Source: Aliidiomarina halalkaliphila (GTDB taxonomy: Bacteria; Pseudomonadota; Gammaproteobacteria; Enterobacterales; Alteromonadaceae). Taken from it: a stretch of DNA of 64,000 bases. Shown here piece after piece: positions 1-7,375 of this stretch. The notes under the pieces are model-generated. The model had not been told where the DNA came from. It did not search any database and saw nothing but the letters and a program-made list of their open reading frames with translations. The translations under genes and the position numbers were made by a program. Every line of letters begins with the position of its first letter. Position 1 is the first letter of the stretch. The stretch is from NCBI RefSeq assembly GCF_007096385.1, contig NZ_VJWL01000001.1, forward strand, positions 827,194 to 891,193, read 5' to 3'.

Positions 1-606
1 CTTGAGAATATTTACTTCCGGCGAGGTAAAGCGCAGCCGAAAGCGGCTGGGCACATAGTTATATGGAAGCGGATACTGAGAGTCCTGTCCCAAGGTTAAC
101 GGGAAGGTATTCATGGGATAGAGCTTTTCGGAGTTATCTTCCCGCTTTTTCTCGTAAGTGCGGATAAACGCGGAGAACCTTAGGTTATACAAGCGCAGTG
201 ACGATGCGATATAGAAGTGAATATTTAAGTAACGATCATCACCATCCGTAAAAAAATCGGTTTTGCTGCGAAACACAATATTATCGCGGCTTAGAACGAA
301 AAACTTATAAATGATGATGCCCAGAAAAATCGACGGCGAGAGCAGCGACAAAGTCGCCAAGAACGCGCGAATATTCTGGTACATAAACTGATCCGGCAAA
401 GTCCAGCGCGGTTCTTTGCCAAATAGTTCCGTGTAGATATGGTAGAAATAGGAAATGGTGTTCTTGGCATCCCCGACCACAAAGCCGATGATAATCGCCA
501 ACAACATCGCTAGCACCGCATTGACGATGATGAAATCCACGGTGAGCCGCAGAATCGAGTGGGAGGCAATATACTGCCGAATCTTAAAATTCTTCCGTGG
601 ATGCAT
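1..606 (-). CDS. Two-TM membrane protein of unknown function (3' end outside window)
   Basis: The frame is open from an ATG at 606 to the window edge, giving 202 residues with no stop, so the C-terminus is missing. Two strongly hydrophobic segments are visible, about residues 20-43 and 94-115. Between them is a loop rich in aromatic residues, and after them a soluble part with short beta-like stretches (about residues 118-202). The TM-loop-TM-beta layout recalls small ion channels of the Kir/ion_trans_2 type, but no TxGYG-like potassium filter is present in the loop, so that assignment is not supported. A stop lies three codons upstream of the ATG, which fixes the start. The gene is 87 bp downstream of the M14 fusion gene on the same strand and may share its transcript. 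Function is not recognised. Confidence 0.7.
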   Translation of the reverse strand, partial: MHPRKNFKIRQYIASHSILRLTVDFIIVNAVLAMLLAIIIGFVVGDAKNTISYFYHIYTELFGKEPRWTLPDQFMYQNIRAFLATLSLLSPSIFLGIIIYKFFVLSRDNIVFRSKTDFFTDGDDRYLNIHFYIASSLRLYNLRFSAFIRTYEKKREDNSEKLYPMNTFPLTLGQDSQYPLPYNYVPSRFRLRFTSPEVNILK

Positions 607-693
607 GGGTGCTTATTCTTTTTTTAGTCGTGGGGATCAGCGTTAGCCTACCCCACTTTATTCCCAAGAGCCACTTTCAGGGATATGCGCTGT

Positions 694-2082
694 TCACGAA
701 CGGGCATTCAGCGCAAAATCGATACCACCCACCACAGCAGCTACCTGCGCCTCCACACATTCCTCTGGTGTGGCTTGTGCGCTATCCGGATACACTTCCG
801 TGGTCGATACATAGGGTGCGTCCGTTAAGCCCATACAGAGGCCATGTCGTTTGCCTGCGTAGTGAATCAGCCCTGGGTAATCAATCGGTGCCCCGATCAA
901 TTCATTGCGCTCATCTGCTTCAGCAATATGCGTCACCTTACGCACAGATTTGAGAATCGCTTTTTGGAAATCCAATGTCGGCCGTTCGCTGTCGCCGACC
1001 AAATAAAATCCATCCGGAATATTCCAATTCGTATTCACGGTGCCTTCACGAGCGGCGAGTGCCGGGCGAAATTCACTATTATCGGTATCAGTGGTTTCGT
1101 GCAAATCGATATGCATTAACACGTCGCCCTCAATCTTCGCCAAGGCTGCCATAGCCAACCCTGCTTCCTGTGCAGGCGCCTCCGGTAAAAACGAACGATT
1201 CGGATCCACTGCCAGCGGATTCCACCGGTTAATGGTTTCATAACCCCACGGGCTAATACATGGAAACACCAATACATTCACCGATGATTCATAGGCTTTG
1301 GCCTTTGTTTGCAAGAATCGAATCGCTCCGTGAACGCCTGAGGTTTCATAGCCATGCACACCACCGGTCACCACTAGAATCGGCTTATTCACATCCCATT
1401 TTCTTGACTTTACCAAGTACAGGGGGTAATCACGCCCCACCAAGCTGGCATAAGGCAAGGTTCCGTACGTCTCTACCGTGAAGTCGTCACGTAACCCATC
1501 AATGGCACTGAGCACATCTTTCTCATAGGAGCGGCGAACCCGTTGTCGCGTCAGCCAAGCGTTTAAGTCTGCTTCATCCCAAGGCTTCCCGGGCGTGCCA
1601 ATCGGATAGGTTTCGTTGTGCTTCATATATAACCTCGATTCAAATTTACGACGATAGCCGACTACCCGCGGTGGCCAACGCCACCACGTGTACATCACGG
1701 CCAAACAAAAGAGAACGTAGGTGAGCATAAACACCCACGCAGGGAGATCAAAATAAATTAAACGCGACACCCACTGGTCGACAAAGGACGTGTCGTAGCT
1801 GGTTTGCCCTGCCGCTAAACGGAGATCCTGTTCTACGTAAGTAAGGGGACAATACCGCCCAGACAACGCTTGAATCACCACCACCAGAATAATGACCAGA
1901 TGGGTTAATCGAAACCACGTATTGCGAATCCAGCGCCAGCGTTGAATCCCGCCAATAATCGTAAGAGGCAACGCAACGATCACAAACAGCACAATCAACG
2001 CGTGCAGAATCATCACGATATCCGCCATCAAGGAAGGATAAGGAATATGGGTTGCCCATTCTGGGATATACTGTTTATTCAC
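694..2082 (-). CDS. DUF2784 membrane domain fused to M14-family metallopeptidase
   Basis: A 462-residue protein of two unrelated parts. Residues 1-140 match DUF2784: three to four membrane helices, the WRWIRNTWFRL and CPLTYVEQ motifs and a C-terminal WWRWPPR. Residues 153-462 form a zinc carboxypeptidase-like M14 domain with HGYE (H243, E246) and HIDLHE (H328) as metal ligands, of the type often annotated as M14 or succinylglutamate-desuccinylase-like. The outer start is a GTG at 2082; an ATG at 2028 (residue 19) fits the usual DUF2784 start better. At the junction, an in-frame ATG at 1626 (residue 153) is preceded by a GAGGT ribosome-binding sequence, so the peptidase could also be made alone. 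The fusion may be genuine or may reflect a small indel merging two adjacent genes. The peptidase substrate is unknown. Confidence 0.8.
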   Translation of the reverse strand: MNKQYIPEWATHIPYPSLMADIVMILHALIVLFVIVALPLTIIGGIQRWRWIRNTWFRLTHLVIILVVVIQALSGRYCPLTYVEQDLRLAAGQTSYDTSFVDQWVSRLIYFDLPAWVFMLTYVLFCLAVMYTWWRWPPRVVGYRRKFESRLYMKHNETYPIGTPGKPWDEADLNAWLTRQRVRRSYEKDVLSAIDGLRDDFTVETYGTLPYASLVGRDYPLYLVKSRKWDVNKPILVVTGGVHGYETSGVHGAIRFLQTKAKAYESSVNVLVFPCISPWGYETINRWNPLAVDPNRSFLPEAPAQEAGLAMAALAKIEGDVLMHIDLHETTDTDNSEFRPALAAREGTVNTNWNIPDGFYLVGDSERPTLDFQKAILKSVRKVTHIAEADERNELIGAPIDYPGLIHYAGKRHGLCMGLTDAPYVSTTEVYPDSAQATPEECVEAQVAAVVGGIDFALNARS

Positions 2083-2130
2083 GGCGGCTAACTACTCAGA
2101 ATTATCGCGATACGCGTCCAATCTGTAAGG

Positions 2131-2154
2131 GAAACCCTGCCGCAGCAGGGTTTC
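2131..2154. terminator. Perfect hairpin between the M28 and M14-fusion genes
   Basis: A 10-bp perfect stem (GAAACCCTGC / GCAGGGTTTC) with a CGCA loop lies 24 bp past the stop of the M28 gene. It lacks a clear U-tract on either strand, so termination is plausible but not certain. Confidence 0.45.
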
Positions 2155-2178
2155 TAAACATGCATTGCTAATACGCTA

Positions 2179-3582
2179 TTAGGGTATCAGATTTGCTCCA
2201 GAGCCGAAATCAACCGGAGAGTTAGCGGCTAACCACGTAAACACCAGCCATGCGGCCACGTTTTGGTTGAGATCCGTACGGTCCACCTGATCTAGGGTAT
2301 CGTTCATGGTGTGATGGTAATCAAAATAGTACGTACCATCTTGTGCTAAATCCACCACCGACATGCCTAACGAACGCATGGGTAACATATCTGGGCCACC
2401 ACGGGCATCACGCTCACCAAGTTCAACGCCTAGCGGTTTCATCTCTTCAGCAATCGCTGCAATCACTGGCCAGGCATCGTCTTGAACGCGGGCGTTAAGT
2501 TGATACACACGACCTGCACCGAAATCAGACTCAGAGCCCACAAAATGCTGTGCTACCTGCTCGCCATGTTTTTCAGCATAGGCGCGGGCACCCAGCAAGC
2601 CGATTTCCTCGGCGGCAAACAGAATCACGCGAACTGTGCGCTTTGGCCGCTCTTCAAGGCCTAACAAACGCTTAGCTGTTTCCATCACAATGGCCACACC
2701 AACGCCGTCATCAAGCACACCCGGGGATAGATCCCAAGAGTCCAAGTGAGCCGAGATAATCACCACTTCTTCAGGCTTTTCTGAGCCTTTGATATCCGCA
2801 ATCACGTTATGTGACGTGTACATATCACCATAGCGCGGTTGTAAATCTAAGTGCAGATATACTGGCTCGCCCAGATTCACTAAACGCTCCAGTTGATTTG
2901 CATCGGCATTGGCCAGCGCCGCGGCAGGCACTAGGTTGTTATCGCCATCCCAGTTGTAACGCACCATACCGGTATGGGCAAAACGGTGCTCCGAGGTACT
3001 AATAGAGCGAATCACAATAGCCGCAGCGCCCTTCTCTGCGGCAACCACTGGGCCCATACTCCGGGCTGATACCGCCGGGCCATAAGTAGAGCCATCTTTG
3101 CTGCGCTCCATCTCATTGCGAATAAATACAATTTTACCGCGCACTTCATCCGCCGACGCCGCCTCGAGCGCTGCTAGGTTATCAAACATGACTACTTGCG
3201 CTTCAATGCCGCCTGCCGGTGTGGCTGGCGAATAACCTAGGGTAGTTACAACCAATGGCTGAGAACTATCACCCAATACGCGCGCGGTTTCTACGCCGCG
3301 TGTCCAGGTCGGAAACGTAACCGGCTCGAGCCAGACCCGATCAAAATTCATGGCTTCTAAGGCATCTTTGGCCCACGCCACTCCACGTGCATCGCCTTCA
3401 CTACCGGGCATACGAGGGCCAACGCGGGTGGTTAAATCTTTAACAATTTCAAACGCGCCTGTTTCTTGCATGGCTGCATCGCGCAATTCCCGTGCGGTTT
3501 CCAACTGAGATTGGGTAAAAACGCTCGCTTGCACAGCGAATCCAGCACTCAGGACCCACACTAATAAACCTAAAAAACGCAT
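2179..3582 (-). CDS. Secreted M28-family zinc aminopeptidase with PA-type insert
   Basis: A 467-residue exported peptidase of the M28 (carboxypeptidase Q / aminopeptidase Y-like) family, expected to remove residues from peptides outside the cytoplasm. A signal peptide covers residues 1-19 (cleavage after AVQA). A protease-associated (PA) domain lies at about residues 105-245. The catalytic domain follows, with the two-zinc ligand set visible: H279 in SAHLD, D291 in LDDG, the E325/E326 pair in AAEEIG, D353 and H423/H424. The start has a strong AAGGAGA ribosome-binding site seven bases upstream. The gene stands alone between ssrA and the M14 fusion gene and fits the protein-scavenging theme of the window. 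Natural substrate unknown. Confidence 0.92.
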   Translation of the reverse strand: MRFLGLLVWVLSAGFAVQASVFTQSQLETARELRDAAMQETGAFEIVKDLTTRVGPRMPGSEGDARGVAWAKDALEAMNFDRVWLEPVTFPTWTRGVETARVLGDSSQPLVVTTLGYSPATPAGGIEAQVVMFDNLAALEAASADEVRGKIVFIRNEMERSKDGSTYGPAVSARSMGPVVAAEKGAAAIVIRSISTSEHRFAHTGMVRYNWDGDNNLVPAAALANADANQLERLVNLGEPVYLHLDLQPRYGDMYTSHNVIADIKGSEKPEEVVIISAHLDSWDLSPGVLDDGVGVAIVMETAKRLLGLEERPKRTVRVILFAAEEIGLLGARAYAEKHGEQVAQHFVGSESDFGAGRVYQLNARVQDDAWPVIAAIAEEMKPLGVELGERDARGGPDMLPMRSLGMSVVDLAQDGTYYFDYHHTMNDTLDQVDRTDLNQNVAAWLVFTWLAANSPVDFGSGANLIP

Positions 3583-3756
3583 AATTGTTCTCCTTTACGT
3601 GAATCCACTAGTCTAAAGCCTTATTTTCTGGTGTCTATGGTAGGCCTTCAGAAAAGCGTTTAATCTCCATCTGGAATCGATATGTCGCAGCGCTTTTTTG
3701 TCCTTCAGGAACCTCCGTTTGCAAAGGTTGTCATAGCGTAAGCGCACCAACTTCGA

Positions 3757-3762
3757 TATAAT
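3757..3762 (+). promoter_or_regulatory. -10 element of the ssrA promoter
   Basis: A perfect TATAAT hexamer sits 18 bases upstream of the mature tmRNA 5' end, as expected for a sigma70 promoter. No good -35 is seen at 16-18 bp spacing (the bases there read roughly TAGCGT); a TTGTCA at 3728-3733 is too far away. Confidence 0.6.
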
Positions 3763-3780
3763 GGTGGTGTTCTAACATCT

Positions 3781-4135
3781 GGGGCTGATTAGGATTCGAC
3801 GGGATATACAAAGCTCAAGGTGCATGCCGAGGTGAGGCTGGCCTCGTAAAAAGCCTCAACTTAATAGTTGCAAACGACGACAACTACGCTCTAGCGGCAT
3901 AATAGCCCGCTAGCTATCCACTGGCGCTTAGTCTGAGAGACCAGGTCTGGATAGTCATCTAAATCAGACTCGCGTGGCGGCTTCGTCCGGAGCCAAAGCG
4001 TTAAAACTAATCGGACTCGCTGCTGAAAAGCCTGCCCCTCGGCGTTTCAGTAGTTAACTAAATGAGACGGCTAAGCATGTAGTACCGAGTGTGGCGATAT
4101 TGCGGACGGGGGTTCAAATCCCCCCAGCTCCACCA
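3781..4135 (+). ncRNA. ssrA: tmRNA (transfer-messenger RNA)
   Basis: A one-piece tmRNA that, with SmpB, frees ribosomes stalled on broken mRNA and tags the nascent peptide for proteolysis. The 5' end GGGGCTGATTAGGATTCGAC and the 3' end with the T-arm GGTTCAAATCC and encoded CCA are diagnostic; the two ends pair as a tRNA acceptor stem. The tag reading frame at 3870-3902 encodes ANDDNYALAA followed by TAA, differing from the E. coli tag ANDENYALAA by one residue and keeping the LAA degradation signal. The 3' end is the edge of an accessory region whose repeats copy part of the tmRNA T-arm. Confidence 0.97.
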
Positions 4136-4138
4136 ATA

Positions 4139-4182
4139 CAAAGAAAAAGGGCTCTCACATAGTGAGGGCCCTTTTTCTTTGT
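4139..4182 (+). terminator. ssrA rho-independent terminator
   Basis: A long near-perfect hairpin (CAAAGAAAAAGGGCTCTCAC, loop ATA, then the complementary arm ending in CCCTTTTTCTTTG) starts four bases after the tmRNA CCA end. The arm provides its own U-tract. Three similar hairpins follow downstream as part of the repeat units. Confidence 0.85.
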
Positions 4183-4547
4183 GTGGGGCTTGGGTGGACG
4201 CAGAACCTTCGTTCGGGTTCACCAAAACGCCGGGAGCGTTTTGGCATCGGTGCGTAGCGCCGACCCGCAGGGCGCAAGCCAGGGATGGCTTGCGTAAATC
4301 CCCCCAGTTAGGGCTCGCACACAGTGCGGGCCCTTTTTCTTTGTATGGAGTTTGGGTGGACGCAGAACCGCCGTTCGGGTTCACCAAAACGCCGGGAGCG
4401 TTTTGGCATCGGTGCGCAGCGCCGACCCGCAGGGCGCAAGCCAGGGATGGCTTGCGTAAATCCCCCCAGCTAGGGCTCGCACACAGTGCGGGCCCTTTTT
4501 CTTTGTGTGGAGCTTGGGTGGACGCAGAACCGTCGTAGGGGGTTCAC
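4149..4547. repeat. 162-bp tandem repeat, about 2.5 units, at the ssrA 3' flank
   Basis: Three units start at 4149, 4311 and 4473, exactly 162 bp apart; the third stops at about 4547. Each begins with a terminator-like hairpin (GGGCTCGCAC / GTGCGGGCCC then CTTTTTCTTT). The full units continue with a stem AAAACGC-CGGGA-GCGTTTT, a stem around CGGTGCGCAGCGCCG and a stem GCAAGCC-AGGGAT-GGCTTGC, and end in AAATCCCCCCAG(C/T)T, which copies the tmRNA T-arm 3' half (4116-4129). Units 1 and 2 are nearly identical. No believable protein is encoded. A further partial copy lies at 5394-5530. Confidence 0.85.
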
Positions 4548-4559
4548 ACAGTGCATGCC

Positions 4560-4988
4560 CTACTTCACACCACGCGAACTCACTTCCGAACGCTGCAACT
4601 TATCCAATGCCGCTTCTGTAAGAAACGCAGAGCGACTGCGGTACGAAAGGTTTTTTACCGCCGCATCGACTTTACGGATGACTACACCGGGAATAGTCAC
4701 ATTGATCTTTTCGGTTCGTCCAAGATAGGGCGTAATATCGATATCAATGAGGCCCCAGCCCCACCCTTCAAATTCAGGATTTGCTTTATGTGCTTCGACA
4801 GAGCGTGGCATAGGCACCGCCTCACCCTGCTCAACGATTTCTGTAAGCATCAAGTGAGCAACTTCTTGGGCCATCTCATAAGCTTCGTCGTAGCTATCGC
4901 CAGCAGTTATAGCACCGGGAATATCTGGGATAACAATCCCTGTAGCTTGCTTCTCGTTACCCCATTCAATGGCGATCGGGTATTTCAT
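4560..4988 (-). CDS. hicB: HicB-type antitoxin
   Basis: A 142-residue antitoxin of the HicAB type II system. Residues 1-85 form the HicB RNase-H-like fold (starts MKYPIAIEWG, with the typical PDIPGAITAGDSYDEA and GEAVPMPRS motifs). The C-terminal part, about residues 95-135, resembles a ribbon-helix-helix DNA-binding segment (VTIPGVVIRKVD then SRSAFLTEAA), so it probably represses its own promoter as well as binding HicA. The start at 4988 is chosen because a GGAGGT ribosome-binding site precedes it by six bases; a longer open frame to 5057 has no such support. It lies 31 bp after hicA on the same strand, the usual toxin-first order. The stop lies only 13 bp from the interrupted tandem repeat. 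Confidence 0.9.
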   Translation of the reverse strand: MKYPIAIEWGNEKQATGIVIPDIPGAITAGDSYDEAYEMAQEVAHLMLTEIVEQGEAVPMPRSVEAHKANPEFEGWGWGLIDIDITPYLGRTEKINVTIPGVVIRKVDAAVKNLSYRSRSAFLTEAALDKLQRSEVSSRGVK

Positions 4989-5019
4989 GATTACCTCCGA
5001 CATCCTTAATATGCCTGGA

Positions 5020-5202
5020 TTAAATAAGTCCGGCCTGCTTTCTGATTTTCTGCACAAGCCCTTTACCGAGGTCCTTTTTCGGATGTGGTACGGGGATGGG
5101 TAACGGGCAATTTGGATGCCTAAAAATATGGTGGCTCCCTTTAACCCGATCCAACTCCCAGCCTGCGACCTCTAGTTCCTTGATAAGGTCTTTACTCTTC
5201 AT
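5020..5202 (-). CDS. hicA: HicA-type mRNA interferase toxin
   Basis: A 60-residue toxin with the small double-stranded-RNA-binding fold of HicA. It starts MKSKDLIKEL and has the conserved GSHHIFRHP motif, whose His (H24) is the catalytic residue in characterised HicA proteins; it also has the VPHPKKDLGKGLVQKI core. When free of HicB it is expected to cleave mRNA and halt growth. The start at 5202 follows a GGAGA ribosome-binding site; an ATG four codons upstream is less well placed. Its promoter at 5231-5258 is strong and overlaps an inverted repeat, consistent with autoregulation by HicB. The pair sits inside the repeat-bounded segment beside ssrA. Confidence 0.9.
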   Translation of the reverse strand: MKSKDLIKELEVAGWELDRVKGSHHIFRHPNCPLPIPVPHPKKDLGKGLVQKIRKQAGLI

Positions 5203-5230
5203 CCCTGTCTCCATTCACGGACACACTCAA

Positions 5231-5261
5231 ATCATAACCCTAGAGTTACAATTGTCAATTG
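5231..5261 (-). promoter_or_regulatory. hicAB promoter with overlapping palindromic operator candidate
   Basis: On the minus strand a perfect -35 (TTGACA, 5258-5253) is followed after 16 bp by TATGAT (5236-5231), 29 bp upstream of the hicA ATG. Two CAATTG palindromes (5249-5254 and 5256-5261) overlap the -35 and together form a near-symmetrical 13-bp site, a likely HicB operator. Promoter is seen directly; the operator role is inferred. Confidence 0.7.
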
Positions 5262-5346
5262 ATTTACCCCTCTAGACGCATACATTCTGTTTCAAGCTGA
5301 GTAAGTCTACCAAGGCTTTGTCATCACCTCTTCGTAGAACTCGGTA

Positions 5347-5358
5347 CGATATTGCGGA
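5347..5358 (+). other. tmRNA-end-like sequence, possible attachment-site remnant
   Basis: CGATATTGCGGA here is identical to 4095-4106 inside ssrA, near its 3' end. It is followed at a similar distance by a CTCCCCCCA run and then a terminator hairpin, the same order as at the true ssrA end. Elements that integrate into ssrA leave such a copy at their far end, so this may be an old att remnant. The match beyond 12 nt is poor and no integrase is present, so this is an inference. Confidence 0.35.
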
Positions 5359-5393
5359 TATCGAATAGCCCTACCTCCCCCCACTCTTTACTA

Positions 5394-5530
5394 AACTAAA
5401 AAAGGGCTCGCACCTAAGTGCGGGCCCTTTTTTAGTTGTGCAACTCGCGGGGGATTCAGAAGCCCCGTAGGGGGTTCACCAAAACGCCGGGAGCGTTTTG
5501 GCATCGGTGCGCAGCGCCGACCCACTGGGC
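5394..5530. repeat. Partial fourth copy of the ssrA-flank repeat
   Basis: Starts with a long hairpin (AACTAAAAAAGGGCTCGCAC, loop CTAA, complementary arm ending CCCTTTTTTAGTT) and continues with about 49 bases identical to the tandem units, from TTCACCAAAACGCC to GCGCCGACCC, before diverging. The 14-mer CGTAGGGGGTTCAC occurs here at 5466-5479 and at the truncated end of the third tandem unit (4534-4547), so the hicAB segment appears to split one unit. Confidence 0.8.
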
Positions 5531-5635
5531 GCAATCTCGGCTCGCATACGCACTTATTTGAGCAGGTATTAACGTCTGATATGAATTTCGCAACACTCTG
5601 TCAAACGATGAATAATTCCAATGACCATGTTTATA

Positions 5636-5664
5636 TTGTAATCGAGTTTATATAGAATTATAAC
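5636..5664 (+). promoter_or_regulatory. Probable promoter of the Vsr/AbaSI-like nuclease gene
   Basis: TTGTAA, a 17-bp spacer, then TATAAC, 48 bp upstream of the ATG at 5713, in strongly AT-rich DNA where chance matches are more likely. Confidence 0.45.
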
Positions 5665-5712
5665 TTCTTTATTATATAACAATCAGTTAGGTACAACGGA
5701 AGTAGAGCACCC

Positions 5713-6480
5713 ATGGATTGGAAGTACAATTATCTCATCGAACAATTACACCGAACAGCATACAAACGACACGAAGCTTTTATAGTTAGCTCGCTTATCC
5801 ATGATAGCTCACTCAGTAAACTAAAGCCTTGCACCCAATTTTACGTGCGCAGAACTGATTCGGGCTATGCTCTCGTCGACATTTACTACCCACAGTTGAA
5901 CATCGCAATTGAAATTGACGAACCACACCATCTGAATAACAAAGAATCAGATCTATCTCGCCAGAGGCACATAGAGGAGCATTTAGCATGTGACTTTTAT
6001 CGAATTTGCATCGCAAATGGTGACGTCTTAACGCAATTGAATGAGGTCAAAGAGCAATTGCGATTAGCCCTGAAAAAGCGAGTAATAAACAATTGCTTTG
6101 AGGAGTGGTGTGAGCCAACTAAAAGGTCGCTGGACGAGCTTAAGTCGTCATTGTCACAAACCTTGTTCGTTAAGATTAAAGGCGAGATACACCCAGATAA
6201 ACTAATGGCACGACAAACTGGTTTTTGGCGTATTGCGAAAGATAAACAAAAGCACGTTAAGCAGGTAGTAGTCGTTCACGATGGAGTGATCAGTAGAGTG
6301 TTTAGTCATATCGAATGGAGAACATACGACAAAGAGCCGCACAAAGTTGGCTACCGAGGTATAGAGAATGATCAACACGAACTTGTTGGTACTGTGGTGA
6401 CAGGTTGGTCATACCAACAAACTGTTACTTACTCTTCTGATCTATATACACTCAAACAGCTCGATACACTCCAGGCCTGA
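5713..6480 (+). CDS. Vsr/AbaSI-like PD-(D/E)XK nuclease, possible modification-dependent restriction enzyme
   Basis: A 255-residue two-part protein. The N-terminal part (about residues 15-115) has the nuclease signature VDIYYP...IAIEIDEPHH (D56, E67, D69, H72, H73), followed by D80 and R83, which resembles Vsr, DUF559 and AbaSI/PvuRts1I cleavage domains. The C-terminal part (about 150-245) contains GFWRI, VVVVHDGVISRVF and a later GYRGIE pattern, like the small modified-base-binding or SRA-like domains appended to such nucleases. By analogy it may cut DNA carrying modified cytosine, as a defence against phages with modified genomes; this is inference from motifs, not a firm family assignment. 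It has a GGAAGTAGAG ribosome-binding region and a possible upstream promoter. Base composition is clearly more AT-rich than the flanking core genes, consistent with acquisition. Confidence 0.6.
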   Translation: MDWKYNYLIEQLHRTAYKRHEAFIVSSLIHDSSLSKLKPCTQFYVRRTDSGYALVDIYYPQLNIAIEIDEPHHLNNKESDLSRQRHIEEHLACDFYRICIANGDVLTQLNEVKEQLRLALKKRVINNCFEEWCEPTKRSLDELKSSLSQTLFVKIKGEIHPDKLMARQTGFWRIAKDKQKHVKQVVVVHDGVISRVFSHIEWRTYDKEPHKVGYRGIENDQHELVGTVVTGWSYQQTVTYSSDLYTLKQLDTLQA

Positions 6481-6595
6481 CCTAACTTTTGTTGGTCACC
6501 TGATGGTCCTGTTTCAGTGCTTGTTCGACGATTTGACGAATGGGACTATCACGCAACCTATTAACTCAACAACAGAAAGACAATAAGGAAGTCAC

Positions 6596-7375
6596 ATGAG
6601 CATAGCGAGAACTGTTCCCAAAGTTATTGGAGGTTCAGCATTAGCTGGAATCGGCTTAAGTCTTGGTCGCGACATATACAAATCTTCAAAAAAGAGTTCT
6701 GGTTACATTTTATTAATAGCAATTTTTATTGCGGCAATGTGGCTGTATGTTCAATCCTGGACTTGGATCTTTAGAAATTATAGAAGCGTTCTAGGCCAGA
6801 TATTCGCCAGAGTATTTTCAGTATTCACCCTAATAATAGGGCTAGCCCTGACCAGTGTCGCTGTACTCTTCCTCGCTATCGGTATTAGCGACTCTTTCAT
6901 CGATCAAGAATCCATGGCTCCACTGTTTTTATACTCATCCGCTTATTGGGTTTCTGAAAATCTAGTTCTCCCTTGCTATAACTTTGTTGCTGGGCTCGCG
7001 GACTGGGAAGGTGTCGATCAGATAATGACTCCTCCTAACGATTTAACCTTTGCTGATAAATTTGTTATCTCGTCTACCCTAGCCACGCTAGTTCTATTTT
7101 CTATACTTGGCATATATAGAGGGATATCTCAGCGTCGTCGCAGAACTTTAGCCTGGGAGGCAGAGGAGCATAATTTAAAATTTATGACGGACATAGGGCT
7201 CCGTGAGGTTAGCAACAATCAGTTCGTCGACCAAGATAACAATCGTTACAGATTCGAAAAAGAATATGCAAATATGATTGAGCTATTTCCGATTGGGCGA
7301 AGAAATCGGCGAGCCTATATAGAGTTCGATGAGCATGGTAAATTCCAGAGTTGGAGTGGTATCGTTAAAATATAA
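6596..7375 (+). CDS. Membrane protein of unknown function in the accessory region
   Basis: A 259-residue protein that I do not recognise. Three hydrophobic segments are visible at about residues 37-55, 72-98 and 165-185. A polar region of about 60 residues lies between the second and third, and a soluble C-terminal domain of about 70 residues rich in charged and aromatic residues follows the third, after a basic QRRRR stretch that suggests a cytoplasmic C-terminus. An AAGGAAG ribosome-binding site lies five bases before the ATG. It follows the nuclease gene by 115 bp on the same strand and shares its AT-rich composition, so the two may have arrived together. Whether they work together, for example as a defence pair, cannot be told from sequence. 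Confidence 0.65.
   Translation: MSIARTVPKVIGGSALAGIGLSLGRDIYKSSKKSSGYILLIAIFIAAMWLYVQSWTWIFRNYRSVLGQIFARVFSVFTLIIGLALTSVAVLFLAIGISDSFIDQESMAPLFLYSSAYWVSENLVLPCYNFVAGLADWEGVDQIMTPPNDLTFADKFVISSTLATLVLFSILGIYRGISQRRRRTLAWEAEEHNLKFMTDIGLREVSNNQFVDQDNNRYRFEKEYANMIELFPIGRRNRRAYIEFDEHGKFQSWSGIVKI

Larger units (their letters stand above)
5262..5712. other. Non-coding stretch between hicA and the nuclease gene
   Basis: No credible gene is seen. It holds a 12-nt match to the tmRNA 3' region (5347-5358), a degraded copy of the ssrA-flank repeat with its terminator hairpin (5394-5530), and an AT-rich end containing the probable promoter of the gene at 5713. Confidence 0.7.

Noticed and set aside
4089-4538. 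Long open frames on both strands across the 162-bp repeats downstream of ssrA
   Set aside because: They follow the repeat period, contain terminator hairpins and part of the tmRNA, and have no ribosome-binding site; open reading is a by-product of repetition.
4149-4547. CRISPR array at the ssrA flank
   Set aside because: Units are 162 bp in direct tandem without unique spacers, and no cas genes are present.
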